From NCBI GenBank assembly GCA_021772095.1, contig JADYXR010000006.1, positions 1 to 64,000 on the forward strand: 64,000 nt of DNA. Reading direction: 5' to 3'. This document shows, piece after piece, positions 37,191 through 46,007 of this stretch. The notes beneath the pieces are model-generated. The model saw only the letters and a list, made by a program, of their open reading frames with translations, did not search any database and was not told the origin of the DNA. This DNA comes from Candidatus Obscuribacter sp. GTDB lineage: Bacteria > Cyanobacteriota > Vampirovibrionia > Obscuribacterales > Obscuribacteraceae. A program made the translations under genes and the position numbers. Position 1 is the first letter of the stretch; the number at the start of each line of letters is the position of its first letter.

Positions 37191-38003
37191 ATGAGTTGCG
37201 GCGATTACCAAACCATTATCCGTCAGTGGTTCGAAGATGTGATGGATACTCACATTTCGAAGTGCGATTCCTGTGCGGAATTTTTTCGCGGTCTCAATCA
37301 AATGACTTTGCATTATCTAGAACAGCGGCGCATTGCTTTGATGGCCGCCTCACCTTCGCCATACGATCAAGCGCCTCCGTATTTGGAGCCGCTGCACTCC
37401 GATCTCGAAGAACACATCACGCAGCACGCCGGCACGATTCCGGGCTCGTCGGCGATGGCGCCGTCAGCTCTTCCGCATCCAATTCCGCCCAAAGCCATGG
37501 GCGCCACGGGCAGATTAAATCCCAATCCTGAGATCGATCCGAGCACGCCCGGGCTGATTTGCAATATCGGCAGGTTTATTCTCGACGATCGTGAAATGGA
37601 TATGCTGCGCGGCATGACTGCCGCAGAGCCATCAGAACTCGGTCTTCGAATACTTACAATCAAGGCCCTTGAAGATTTGCGCGGCATCCTCAACGAAATC
37701 ACAAGAGCAGAAGAAGTGGTCGGTTGGGCAATCATCGGCAGCGATGGCTTAATGGTCGCCGGTTCGCTTCCAGATGAACTCAACGCTGAGAACCTGGCCG
37801 TTCGCGCTTTATCGATGTACATGGGCACTGAGGCGATGCTGGAAGGCATCGGCACCGAGCGCCTGCAACAGATAATTTTGTACACCGAGATGGGCGCGGT
37901 TTTCGTCGCCAACTTCGGAGAAGGTATCTTCATCACGATTACTGACGCCAAGGCGCCTGATAAAGTGATTAGAACTTTGAAAAAAATTCGCGATGTCTCT
38001 TAG
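37191..38003 (+). CDS. Zinc-finger (ZAS-like) and Roadblock/LC7 fusion protein
   Basis: 270 residues. The N-terminal about 45 residues resemble an anti-sigma zinc finger (ZAS/zf-HC2), with Cys3 followed later by HISKCDSC, the HxxxCxxC pattern. A Pro/Ala/Ser linker covers about 50-145. The C-terminal Roadblock/LC7 domain (about 150-265) shows VVGWAIIGSDGLMVAGSL and AVFVANFGEGIFITI. Roadblock domains often regulate small GTPases; none is encoded in the window. AGAGG precedes the ATG by 8 bases, and the next gene starts six bases downstream, so the two form an operon. A regulatory role coupling redox or zinc to a GTPase or sigma factor is a guess. Confidence 0.75.
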   Translation: MSCGDYQTIIRQWFEDVMDTHISKCDSCAEFFRGLNQMTLHYLEQRRIALMAASPSPYDQAPPYLEPLHSDLEEHITQHAGTIPGSSAMAPSALPHPIPPKAMGATGRLNPNPEIDPSTPGLICNIGRFILDDREMDMLRGMTAAEPSELGLRILTIKALEDLRGILNEITRAEEVVGWAIIGSDGLMVAGSLPDELNAENLAVRALSMYMGTEAMLEGIGTERLQQIILYTEMGAVFVANFGEGIFITITDAKAPDKVIRTLKKIRDVS

Positions 38004-38009
38004 GTAACC

Positions 38010-38792
38010 ATGCAGTTCTACGGAATCAGAAGAAACTTTTTTGTCGCCGGTCTGCTGTCGTTGTTTTTCAACGGTGCCGCTTGCGCTTATACGATTCAAG
38101 GCGAAATCGATCACAAAGAGTATGTCGCGCCCGTATCGCAGGAATTTAAAGCCGGAGCCACATTCGCCGCTCCTAGCCAGGTCTCGCACGTGAAGTGGTT
38201 TCCAGTGCCCAATTGGTTAGCAGGCACCTGGATGAAAAACGGCGATATGGAGACCTATCTAAAAGACTTTCGCACCGGCGAAGAAATTCGCAAACCGATG
38301 TGGTTGAACAATAAAGTGAGATTGGGTTTTGGTCACCAGCTCGATTCACTGGGGACAATCTGGCACGCTGAAATTTTGCCTTTCCGCGCCGACGGCAATC
38401 GCGGAAACTCAACCGATCGTCGCTACGTGATGGATATGAATTGCCTGAACTCGAATCCGCAATCGGTTGCGCTCAAATTTCACAGCAACGTTATACGGGT
38501 TGATCCGGGCAGCGGCACAATTCAAAGCACCAATCAGCAGGAAGAGATTGTCACCTTCCGTCCCGATCGTGATGGTTTGATTGCCACTACCAGCAGTACC
38601 AAGAATTTTGACGAAAATGGCCGGCCGCTATTGCAGGCTTACTCGAATGCGGAAAGAACCAAGATCGCCGAATTCGTGCCCGTGGCGCAGTTGAACGGAA
38701 TCGATCTGGCCAGTTCGTTAATCGATTTCTTTACTGCCAACAATATGACCGACCGACTCGCCGGTCAAAATCAAAATTCGGCACCACGGTAA
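38010..38792 (+). CDS. Exported protein of unknown function, paralogue of the 46008 gene
   Basis: 260 residues with a signal peptide (about 1-26, ending AACAY). The mature part has no named domain, but several blocks are shared in order with the protein at 46008-46766: PNWLAGTWM versus PFWLAGDWM, FGHQLDSLGTIWHAEILPF versus FGDQVDKQNTVWSCNITPF, TKNFDENG versus SKFFDSMG, and QLNGIDLASSL versus QRAGINLPASL. It starts six bases after the Roadblock gene. The pair defines a small family of secreted proteins. A Trp-rich beta fold is likely. Confidence 0.7.
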   Translation: MQFYGIRRNFFVAGLLSLFFNGAACAYTIQGEIDHKEYVAPVSQEFKAGATFAAPSQVSHVKWFPVPNWLAGTWMKNGDMETYLKDFRTGEEIRKPMWLNNKVRLGFGHQLDSLGTIWHAEILPFRADGNRGNSTDRRYVMDMNCLNSNPQSVALKFHSNVIRVDPGSGTIQSTNQQEEIVTFRPDRDGLIATTSSTKNFDENGRPLLQAYSNAERTKIAEFVPVAQLNGIDLASSLIDFFTANNMTDRLAGQNQNSAPR

Positions 38793-38822
38793 TTACTGAC
38801 CGCTGTTTACTTTTCGCTGATA

Positions 38823-38915
38823 CTTGGCATTGAAACCTGGCGCTGAAGCTTGGCTTCGGAAACTTGGTCCTCAAGCTTCGCTCCTAAACTTCGCTCGAAA
38901 CGTGGTCCTGAAACT
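38823..38915. repeat. About seven copies of a degenerate 13-bp tandem repeat
   Basis: Units approximate CTTGGTCCTGAAA (CTTGGCATTGAAA, CCTGGCGCTGAAG, CTTGGCTTCGGAAA, CTTGGTCCTCAAG, CTTCGCTCCTAAA and so on). The array lies between the end of the secreted protein gene and the converging gene whose stop is at 38924. It has no coding role that I can see. Confidence 0.7.
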
Positions 38916-38923
38916 CACCGCTC

Positions 38924-39625
38924 TTATTTGCCGCCGAAGAAGCCTTTGAATTTTTCCTTGGCGGTAGCAGAAATTTTCGGTTTGTAGAACTCAGCTGTCC
39001 AACCTGGATCGCCGCCCCCGACCGCATCGGTTGCTTGACTGGCTTTAGCAATTTCAGCCATCACTTTGATTACCGATTTGCATTCATCGACTGCGCCGAT
39101 GCCGGTAAGCGGCAGAGGCTGCGGCTCATAACCATTGTGCGGATTGTCGGTCTTGCCGACGAATCGCGACAATTCACCGGCAACGCCGTGGCTCTTCCAT
39201 CGAGTTTTTGCGGCACCATGTAATTCAGCCAGTTCGTCGAACGTTTTTTGAATAAGTGCCGGATCCCATGACACCAGGGTTTTATCATCGATCAGTTTGA
39301 TGAGCTTTTCGGTCACTTCCTGGAAGGACTTGGCTTTGAAGATTATCGACTGGTCTACACCATGCTCAGCGATTTCATCGTTTGATACCATATCTGATGC
39401 CTTGATCATGGTCTCGAACAGAGTGTTGCCATCATGATCGACTAGAGCCAGAGTGACCAGCGTTGGAATTTCTTTGCCTTCCGAGTTGGCATGGCGAGTC
39501 ACTTTTACCGCCAGAAGAACCCAATCATCACTGTCGACGTGATAACGAGCCCAGACAATCGATCGGTTTTTATCGATCGGATTGGGATGTTTTACAACTG
39601 GTTGTGTTTCTTCGTTAGTGGTCAT
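38924..39625 (-). CDS. Uncharacterised protein, possible exonuclease-like fold without the catalytic motif
   Basis: About 233 residues from ATG 39625 (MTTNEETQPV), chosen because GGAG lies 7 bases before it; an in-frame start at 39643 adds six residues. The middle (about 40-125: LVTLALVDHDGNTLFETMI, LIDDKTLVSWDPALIQKTFDEL) loosely resembles the arrangement of DnaQ-type exonucleases. The DxE signature is missing, so an enzymatic role is doubtful. The C-terminus (KISATAKEKFKGFFGGK) is basic. It is cytoplasmic. The resemblance is weak and could be coincidence. Confidence 0.5.
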   Translation of the reverse strand: MTTNEETQPVVKHPNPIDKNRSIVWARYHVDSDDWVLLAVKVTRHANSEGKEIPTLVTLALVDHDGNTLFETMIKASDMVSNDEIAEHGVDQSIIFKAKSFQEVTEKLIKLIDDKTLVSWDPALIQKTFDELAELHGAAKTRWKSHGVAGELSRFVGKTDNPHNGYEPQPLPLTGIGAVDECKSVIKVMAEIAKASQATDAVGGGDPGWTAEFYKPKISATAKEKFKGFFGGK

Positions 39626-39760
39626 AGTAAGACTCCGAGTCAATGGAGCGATCTCTCAAACTGAGGTAATCCGCTCGCTTCCGCGTTCATAGCTGAACAA
39701 TGTACCGGAACATCTTAGCGAAATTGGCAAGAGCTTGAATTAACGAATTGTTAGTCTGGA

Positions 39761-39796
39761 CAAAACAATGGAGCCCCTTCAGAGAAGAGGCTCCAG
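39761..39796 (-). terminator. Terminator downstream of the secreted protein at 39821
   Basis: TGGAGCC (39770-39776) and GGCTCCA (39790-39796) form a 7-bp stem. On the minus strand it is followed by TTGTTTTG. It lies 24 bases past the stop of the minus-strand gene. Confidence 0.7.
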
Positions 39797-39820
39797 TCAA
39801 ACTTGATAGTTTAATGTGTG

Positions 39821-40990
39821 TTACTTGCCGGCAGGTGGGATCACTTGACCGCGAACTTTTTGCTGAGTTCCCGGGATCAAACTTGCTGACGTAGCCGCTT
39901 CGCCCGTGAAATCTTGGTGGAGCTTAGCGAGGAATTCATCGCCGGGTTTGACTTCAGCGTCAACGCCTTTGATGATTGTATCTGCAATCAGGAATCCGCC
40001 GGGAAGACCGGAGACAACGCCCATTGCAAAACCTTTGAGTCTACGATGGTGCACATTCTTGCCGACCGGATGAAGGAAGGCGAATGATGGATTGATAGCA
40101 CCGACGATACCATAAGCGACCGGAACGATACCGAAGCTCATTACGCCACCCGCAGAAGCAGCTCCTCGAATGGCGAGGTGAAGACCCTGGGCTTTGAGTT
40201 GTGACGACAGAGGTGAAGCAATTTCGCCATTGTCGTTGACACCGAGGACGCGACCTTCATACTCATTCTTGACGATTCTGGCTCTTTGAGCCGGTTTCGC
40301 TACGAGTGGAAGGTGTTCACCCTCCTGGGTAATGATTTCATCGAACTGAAGACCGATGGCTCCGCTGGCTCTCATCCAACGTTTTCTGGACAATTCGGCA
40401 TGTAGCATAGAACGAGCTTTGCTGCAGGTTTCAACGTGACCGACAACTTTGTCGCCTTTGCGAGCAATCAGTCGACCGCCAATCTTTATATCTGTTTTTA
40501 AGCGAGCTTCCAGAGGGTCGCCGACTTTATTATTCTTACTGCTGAGACCTGACATGAGCACTACGGGGAAACAAGCACCAGCACTGACTTTGGTCATGCC
40601 TGGTTCGTCCTTCATCTCTTGCCAGACTTCTTCAACTGCGACGACGTCGGTAGCATCATTATCGATGACAATGACGTCTTGCTCAATGTTAGTGAGTTCG
40701 ACATTACCGACAAGAGGAGAAAGTTCGTCCTTCGTCAGGATATCGTCAATCTTCAGCACCGCGACATCTTCGCTGGTGGCACTGTTCATTGCGATTGTGG
40801 TAAACGTCAAAGATTTCGATGGTGAGACGGTCCCAGCCTCATCAGACATCATCACGTCGTTGATCGGCAGTTCGAATTCATCTGATGCGATACTGTCGGA
40901 TGGCGCTGCCAGAGCAGCTAATGGCATTGATAGCACCAGGAACGACTGGGCTAACATCAATGTCAACGGTTTCCTAAACCTGCTGTACAT
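39821..40990 (-). CDS. Exported protein of unknown function
   Basis: About 389 residues from ATG 40990 (MYSRFRKPLTLMLAQ), with a strong GGAGGAAAGG upstream; a start at 41044 would add 18 residues. The signal peptide is about 1-29 (ending ALAAP). The first mature 100 residues are acidic, with Val/Asp-rich repeats such as VIVIDNDATDVV. The second part contains IGGRLIARKGDKVVGHV, suggesting a small beta-barrel or swivel-like segment, and Gly-rich hydrophobic stretches near 270-330. No family is recognised. A terminator hairpin follows on the minus strand. Confidence 0.7.
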   Translation of the reverse strand: MYSRFRKPLTLMLAQSFLVLSMPLAALAAPSDSIASDEFELPINDVMMSDEAGTVSPSKSLTFTTIAMNSATSEDVAVLKIDDILTKDELSPLVGNVELTNIEQDVIVIDNDATDVVAVEEVWQEMKDEPGMTKVSAGACFPVVLMSGLSSKNNKVGDPLEARLKTDIKIGGRLIARKGDKVVGHVETCSKARSMLHAELSRKRWMRASGAIGLQFDEIITQEGEHLPLVAKPAQRARIVKNEYEGRVLGVNDNGEIASPLSSQLKAQGLHLAIRGAASAGGVMSFGIVPVAYGIVGAINPSFAFLHPVGKNVHHRRLKGFAMGVVSGLPGGFLIADTIIKGVDAEVKPGDEFLAKLHQDFTGEAATSASLIPGTQQKVRGQVIPPAGK

Positions 40991-41138
40991 AACCTTTCCT
41001 CCAAAACTGGCAGCAAAAGTTGGCACTGTTTTCACAGTCGTCAAAGCGCTAAAGGCGCTTGACCAGGTCGTTTGACCTCCACTTCCGATACATACTATCT
41101 ACCCGGGAGATACCCGCCTAAACCCTTGAGAACCTCAA

Positions 41139-44100
41139 TTAGTCAGGCTTCCCCTCTTTGAAACCAGAGATTCTTCGAAGGGTAGAGCGATCACGGCTCG
41201 ATAATCTATTCATAGCAGATTTCCAGTACATGACGTCGCCTCCACTTGGAGAATGTCCGAGGCCTAAACCGTGACCAAATTCATGCAACGCCAAAGTGTA
41301 GAGCTGCTCGATTGCATGGTTGGAAAGCCTCTCTACATCACGTTCTCGGCAATAGAGCCTGAGATGAACGCGATCGATTTCTTTCGTGAGCTTGTTCTTT
41401 CTGTTTACAAAACTAGCCGTAGCACCGCCCCCGGAGCCAAAAGGAATGAGGTCGTAGTTGCTCATTCTCTCAAAATAAATATCAGCCTTTTCACGATCGT
41501 CGACAAAAACAAACCGATCTTTCATTCCTGGAGTGTCCGACCATTCAGTCACAGCCTTCCTCATATCGGAATATAGTTCGGGACCAAAACCTCTGGTTTC
41601 AGAATCATCTATATAGATTTTGAGCGGATATCGATCGGGCGACCAAAAAAAATGCGGATAGGAATGAAAGTAGTCCGGGCTCTCAGGAGGGCACATAGCC
41701 TTGGCTTTGAGCTCAAACTGCAGGTCACCAATCAACCAACCGATTTGCTGAATACTCTCGGCGTCGTCGATTTTATCCAGACTCTTGAGGTGAAACTTAT
41801 ACTCGCTAACCGCTTTTTTGAAATCACGAGTCGCCTCCGCCGGCTGCCCAAGCGAGTCTTCTGCGACGCCGCGATTGTAGTACCAATCGGCAAGTGCTTT
41901 TCCATGCCCCTTGTTGTATTTATCAATCATCTCGCCATAATGAATTTTCGCTTCGTCCTGACTATTCGAGACACCACAAATGTAGGCGTATTGCCAGATG
42001 CTGCCCAGCAAGTCGTTCTTAGAGGCATTGCCCGAGGATTTGCGTAACTCAAGCAGCGCCCGGGAAACCTTTTTTGCCTCGTCATAGTTTTTGTCGCGAC
42101 TATAAGAATCGGCAAGCACCTGCCAGAGATCATCAATTTGAGCCCGGGCATCTTTGTCGGCTTTGGCGCGAGTTTTGGCTGCTGCAGCCAATTGAGCGTC
42201 CAGTGGAATCGCATCGATCTCAGCAATCTCGAATGGTGCCGATGACGAATCCTTTAATGGTGACGAGGTTGAATCTTGATCGCTAGATTTAATTTGAGCG
42301 ACTAAACGATTGACTCGGTCGGCCTGCATCTCTTGTTTCTTCGAGAAAAGATGAAGCGCGGTTTTGATTGCGGCGGTCGCTTTTTTCGGTTCGCGATTGG
42401 CCATGTAAGCTCGACCCAGAGTATCGAGGGTCGCGATGTATTCAGTCGATTGCGGATCGATTCGCTTTCTCAACTCGGCGCAGCGTTCGAACAACGCCAC
42501 CGCGAGGTCGCGCGCGTCGGACCAGGCGAAGGACTCGGCCAGATCATAAAGCACTCCGGAGAGCTGTGACCGATTGGCGGGGAGATACTTCTCGTAGATT
42601 TCAGCACTCCACCAAAAGAGCTGACGGGCACGAGACAGATTGCCGGTCGTTTTGTTTTGATAGCCGACGTGATAGAGCGCATCGGCAAGGTGCTGGTAAT
42701 TTTCTTCGTTCGGGCGAGTGGTGGGAGAAGACGCGGCGGACTGCCGAACGGGTGGCTCAAGAACCGAGGGAGCCAGAACGGATGACTCGGGCGCGCATGA
42801 CTCGAGAACAACTGGGCCAAGTCCAGGTGAACAAAGTGGTGCAGTTGAACTTAGTGCAGTTGAACTTGGTGCCCGTGAACTTAGTGCAGGTAAACCGACG
42901 ACTGGCGAGCCCAGAACGAGAGCCTCACTCAGTTCCATTTGACAGCCTGACGAAATCAAATTGTGGTTCAACTTTGGTGATTTCAAATTCGAACCAACAG
43001 CGTCACTCATCCGAATCAGCAAACACTGGTACATCGAATTTAAGTTAGAGCGGGCGATCCCCATGTACTCCAAGCCCTTTTTGCGTCCCTCGATCAAACG
43101 ACGCGAATCTTCGAAGGCGTGATTAGACTCTTCGTAGCCGGCGATCGGATCGCCTGATGCCGCCAGGCAATTACCGAGATAAGTCCGGATCAGGAATTCA
43201 TCGATACGGTCTTCTGTTGAAACTTTAACGGCATCAAGGGCGGTGCGAAATAATTTTTGCGCGTCCGAATTATTTTTATCAAGCTGAGCGATCAAACCGT
43301 CCAACAATGTCAAACGCGCATTCCATTTATCCGCATCCGGATTCGACTCGGACTCGATTTTATTGGGGTTAGAACCGGTGCGTTTCTTCAACGTCACTAT
43401 GGAGTTGACTAACTGCGCGCGATCGTTGACGGTGAAATAAACTAGCGCCTTGAGGAACACGAGATCTGCTACATCACCGGCAGTGGCACTTGTTTCTTCA
43501 GCGGTATCGGCAAGACTCAAACCGATGTTCGTCATCCGCAAACAATCAGACAATCGATTGTCCCAGAACAGCCTTCTCGCCTGTAGAGCGATAACACCGA
43601 CCGGAGCTGTTCTAAGAGACTTATTCAAGTTTTCATAGCGAAGCGCGAATTGTGTTGGGGTCTCCACGTCTTTTTCCAGGAGGTCATGTGTGGAAAGACG
43701 CGCTCGAAATTTTGATTCTTCAATGAAGTCAGAATTGATTCGCTGCTTCAAGACCAGCTTCAGCGCTTCAAGAGATTTGTCACTTTGCCCGTTTTTCATA
43801 CAGGCATCGGCGAGTGCGATACGCAGCGACTGTAAGCGCGAGTCATCAGGACGAATCGACTTCCGCATTGCTCGAATACAGTACTCAAAGCTATCGATCG
43901 CTTCTTCGAGACGTCCTCGCGCGACCAGTTCTGAAGCGACCAATCGCTCCACAAAGAATTCGTCGTTCAGACCGAACGCATCACGAGAAACGGGAGCATC
44001 CACGTCATAGGCAGACAACTTATTGTCAATCGTCCACTTGCTCTCCGGCGCAGCAAATCCACAAGGCGCCCAGGTGACGACAGCTGCCAATAGCGAGACG

Positions 44101-44144
44101 GCAGATACAACTCGAGTGACTTTTGAAGTCTTTAAAACTCGCAA
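41139..44144 (-). CDS. Exported TPR protein with C-terminal matrixin-type zinc metalloprotease domain
   Basis: About 1001 residues from a TTG at 44144, chosen because GGGGAGAGG lies directly before it and the signal peptide (KTSKVTRVVSAVSLL, cleaved near GFAAP) begins there; upstream ATGs at 44189 and 44249 lack such a site. TPR-like repeats fill much of the chain, interrupted by a Ser/Pro/Val-rich linker (encoded around 42720-42930). The C-terminal protease holds the M10 zinc motif HEFGHGLGLGHS (HExxHxxGxxH, first His at about 954) and the Met-turn DVMYWK. It is exported, so the protease acts outside the cytoplasm. Matrixin-fold enzymes of bacteria are usually secreted. The partner is unknown. 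Confidence 0.85.
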   Translation of the reverse strand: MRVLKTSKVTRVVSAVSLLAAVVTWAPCGFAAPESKWTIDNKLSAYDVDAPVSRDAFGLNDEFFVERLVASELVARGRLEEAIDSFEYCIRAMRKSIRPDDSRLQSLRIALADACMKNGQSDKSLEALKLVLKQRINSDFIEESKFRARLSTHDLLEKDVETPTQFALRYENLNKSLRTAPVGVIALQARRLFWDNRLSDCLRMTNIGLSLADTAEETSATAGDVADLVFLKALVYFTVNDRAQLVNSIVTLKKRTGSNPNKIESESNPDADKWNARLTLLDGLIAQLDKNNSDAQKLFRTALDAVKVSTEDRIDEFLIRTYLGNCLAASGDPIAGYEESNHAFEDSRRLIEGRKKGLEYMGIARSNLNSMYQCLLIRMSDAVGSNLKSPKLNHNLISSGCQMELSEALVLGSPVVGLPALSSRAPSSTALSSTAPLCSPGLGPVVLESCAPESSVLAPSVLEPPVRQSAASSPTTRPNEENYQHLADALYHVGYQNKTTGNLSRARQLFWWSAEIYEKYLPANRSQLSGVLYDLAESFAWSDARDLAVALFERCAELRKRIDPQSTEYIATLDTLGRAYMANREPKKATAAIKTALHLFSKKQEMQADRVNRLVAQIKSSDQDSTSSPLKDSSSAPFEIAEIDAIPLDAQLAAAAKTRAKADKDARAQIDDLWQVLADSYSRDKNYDEAKKVSRALLELRKSSGNASKNDLLGSIWQYAYICGVSNSQDEAKIHYGEMIDKYNKGHGKALADWYYNRGVAEDSLGQPAEATRDFKKAVSEYKFHLKSLDKIDDAESIQQIGWLIGDLQFELKAKAMCPPESPDYFHSYPHFFWSPDRYPLKIYIDDSETRGFGPELYSDMRKAVTEWSDTPGMKDRFVFVDDREKADIYFERMSNYDLIPFGSGGGATASFVNRKNKLTKEIDRVHLRLYCRERDVERLSNHAIEQLYTLALHEFGHGLGLGHSPSGGDVMYWKSAMNRLSSRDRSTLRRISGFKEGKPD
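42823..42900 (-). repeat. 15-bp in-frame tandem repeat inside the matrixin gene
   Basis: About five 15-base units such as GCAGTTGAACTTAGT (42841, 42856 and a variant at 42871) encode part of the Ser/Pro/Leu/Val-rich linker. The unit is a multiple of three, so the frame is kept. Confidence 0.8.
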
Positions 44145-44229
44145 GCCCTCTCCCCTTGACGTAATCACAACAAAGAAACAATGTATCATAGGCGTATCAA
44201 TCCATGCACGACGGAGAGCCGGGCCGACA

Positions 44230-44592
44230 ATGAGCGACTTTGAAAGCAAGTTTCAATCCATGACAGATTTGGTCCAGAGTACCGCGAAGTCAATCATGTC
44301 AAAACTCGACCATATCACCTACAAAATGGCAGTGAATGCATTGAAGAATGAGGATTTTGAAGCGGCGAACGGAGCTATAGAGCAACTCATAAAAGACAAC
44401 CGTCCGATTGCCATTCCACCGCTTTACTACGTTTCAAAAGCGCATCCGAGTACGCGCATTCGAGAACGCGCGGGCAAGGCAATTGGAATAATTGGAAACC
44501 AGGGCGAAGTTGACAAAATGACTGATGGCAAAAGCACAGAAGAAGCAGTCAAGGCACTGATCGAGCATTACGGAAATTTCAAAGAAGGCTAA
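44230..44592 (+). CDS. Small helical protein of unknown function
   Basis: 120 residues from ATG 44230 (MSDFESKFQSM), with GGAGAG about 11 bases upstream. The ORF can be extended upstream to 44023 but this part overlaps the divergent matrixin gene, so the shorter start is preferred. It is helical, with a HEAT-like or armadillo-like pair suggested by YKMAVNALKNEDFEAANGAI and TRIRERAGKAIGIIG. It converges with the zinc-ribbon gene 25 bases away. No function can be named. Confidence 0.65.
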   Translation: MSDFESKFQSMTDLVQSTAKSIMSKLDHITYKMAVNALKNEDFEAANGAIEQLIKDNRPIAIPPLYYVSKAHPSTRIRERAGKAIGIIGNQGEVDKMTDGKSTEEAVKALIEHYGNFKEG

Positions 44593-44617
44593 GCCTCGCT
44601 TCTGAGCATATACGAAT

Positions 44618-45379
44618 CTAAGGCACCGCATCCGGCACTGCTTGCAATTTAGGAATTCTCAGGATTTTAGGAGAAGAATACTTGCTGAGTTCATCAGCGA
44701 ATGTGGGTCCGGCTCGAATTAAGAGGGATAGCAGTCCGTCAAATTTGAGCTTCGAACCATTTAGACAGAAACTATATTCGGTCGAATATAGCTGCGAGTA
44801 TTTCTCGCTGACGCCGTGATAAACCGTGGAAATATGTTTGGATAGCGCCGTTGCTGATCGGGCGGCTAGTTCGCTAAGTGGCTCGAAAACGCCCTCGTCG
44901 AGGGCTTTGCTCTCCTTTTGATTTTCTACTTCGTTGTCATCCCTCCCCGGTGATTCAACGCTCCGCCGAAAAAGAACATGCGCGAGCGACTTGATATCAA
45001 TCGTGCAAATATCTTTATTGGGAAAGTTTTTTTCTATCAGCACTCGCAATTTTTGGCGGAATCGCCAAAGAGTGGAATAGATCATGTCGAGTTCCTTAGC
45101 CTGATCCGAGGCTGACATAATGCTGCCCGAAGCGAGATTGAACACAACTTTAAAGAGCTTTATCAACGGCGTTCTAGTCTTATGAAAAATAGTACCAGAC
45201 GTCAAAGAAACTTGTTTTGAACATTCAGCACACTGAATCAAATCTCTCGTCTTGAGCTTGTACGCTCGTGTGCAACAACAATTAGGACATTCGAAATGCC
45301 CGCCTGGAAATCGAAACTCGGCCAATAATTCCCGGCAGCCAGACTCAGTCAGGATGCGCGTTTCTATAGCAAGGTCCAT
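44618..45379 (-). CDS. Zinc-ribbon protein derived from an IS1595/ISXO2-type transposase N-terminus
   Basis: 253 residues. The N-terminus matches the zinc-ribbon and helix region of ISXO2/IS1595 transposases: two CxxC pairs in CPNCCCTRAYKL and IQCAECSKQVSLTSGTIF, followed by KTRTPLIKLFKVVFNLASG and a helix-turn-helix-like stretch. The DDE catalytic domain is missing; the C-terminal half (about 130-253) is unrelated and includes PLSELAARSATALSKHISTVY. It is probably a domesticated DNA-binding protein. The ATG has AAGGA ten bases before it. Its upstream region holds a large tandem repeat array. No terminal inverted repeats of an active element were found. Confidence 0.75.
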   Translation of the reverse strand: MDLAIETRILTESGCRELLAEFRFPGGHFECPNCCCTRAYKLKTRDLIQCAECSKQVSLTSGTIFHKTRTPLIKLFKVVFNLASGSIMSASDQAKELDMIYSTLWRFRQKLRVLIEKNFPNKDICTIDIKSLAHVLFRRSVESPGRDDNEVENQKESKALDEGVFEPLSELAARSATALSKHISTVYHGVSEKYSQLYSTEYSFCLNGSKLKFDGLLSLLIRAGPTFADELSKYSSPKILRIPKLQAVPDAVP

Positions 45380-46007
45380 TTAACACCATCCTTTTATAGT
45401 CCCTATTTATATAAACGAAATTTGAAGATTGAAAGTTCAATTTTCCGCAAAAAAAACTGCGATTTTATTTTAGAAATCACGTTTCGAACTTTTCTAATTT
45501 GCCGCGCTGCGAAAGTGAAGCGGTCGGGGCTGAGCAAACGAATAACCGTTTGCTCAGGTGACTTTTCCTGAACAAACGAATAACCGCTTACTCAGGCAAC
45601 TCTTCCTGAACAAACGAATAACCGCTTACTCAGGCAACTCTTCCTAGCAAACGAATAACCGCTTACTCAGGCAACTTTTCCTGAACAAACGAATAACCAC
45701 GTACTCAGGCAACTCTTCCTGAACAAACGAATAACCGCTTACTCAGGGAACTCTTCCTGAGCAAACGAATAACCGCTTACTCAGGCAACTCTTCCTGAAC
45801 AAACGAATAACCACGTACTCAGGGAACTCTTCCTGAGCAAACGAATAACCGCTTACTCAGGCAACTCTTCCTGAGCAAACGAATAGAGCCTAACGGCGTT
45901 TTCCTGAGCAACGAATAGCCACTTACTCGAGTATTTTTCCCGAAATCACAAACACTTATTTAAGGTCTCATCCACCTCGAAACCTCAACTGCCCAAACAC
46001 AAAGAAC
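45380..46007. other. Gene-free region holding the 38-bp hairpin array
   Basis: 628 bases without a supported ORF. It contains the tandem array 45530-45937 and a short AT-rich segment (45395-45500) upstream of the zinc-ribbon gene, where its promoter should lie. Confidence 0.5.
45530..45937. repeat. Eleven-copy 38-bp tandem array with internal inverted repeat
   Basis: About eleven adjacent copies of a 38-base unit, CTGARCAAACGAATAACC and CGCTTACTCAGGCAACTCTTC being the common pattern. One copy is 37 bases and the last two are shorter and diverged. The first copy contains a perfect inverted repeat, TGAGCAAACG (45531-45540) and CGTTTGCTCA (45547-45556) around AATAAC; later copies keep the pairing only in part (for example 8 of 10 positions). 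There are no unique spacers. Confidence 0.95.

Noticed and set aside
40449..41075. A 208-codon plus-strand ORF opposite the secreted-protein gene
   Set aside because: It is the antisense of a gene with a signal peptide, a strong ribosome site and a terminator. Its own composition shows no domain.
42368..43048. A 226-codon plus-strand ORF opposite the matrixin gene
   Set aside because: It is a shadow of the low-complexity linker and TPR coding region; its Arg-rich repeats follow from the reverse of Ser/Pro codons.
44618..45379. Complete, active insertion sequence
   Set aside because: The DDE catalytic domain is absent and no terminal inverted repeats or target duplications were seen.
45530..45937. 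CRISPR-like array
   Set aside because: The copies are directly adjacent with no unique spacers, the unit varies, and no cas genes are near. It is a tandem repeat.
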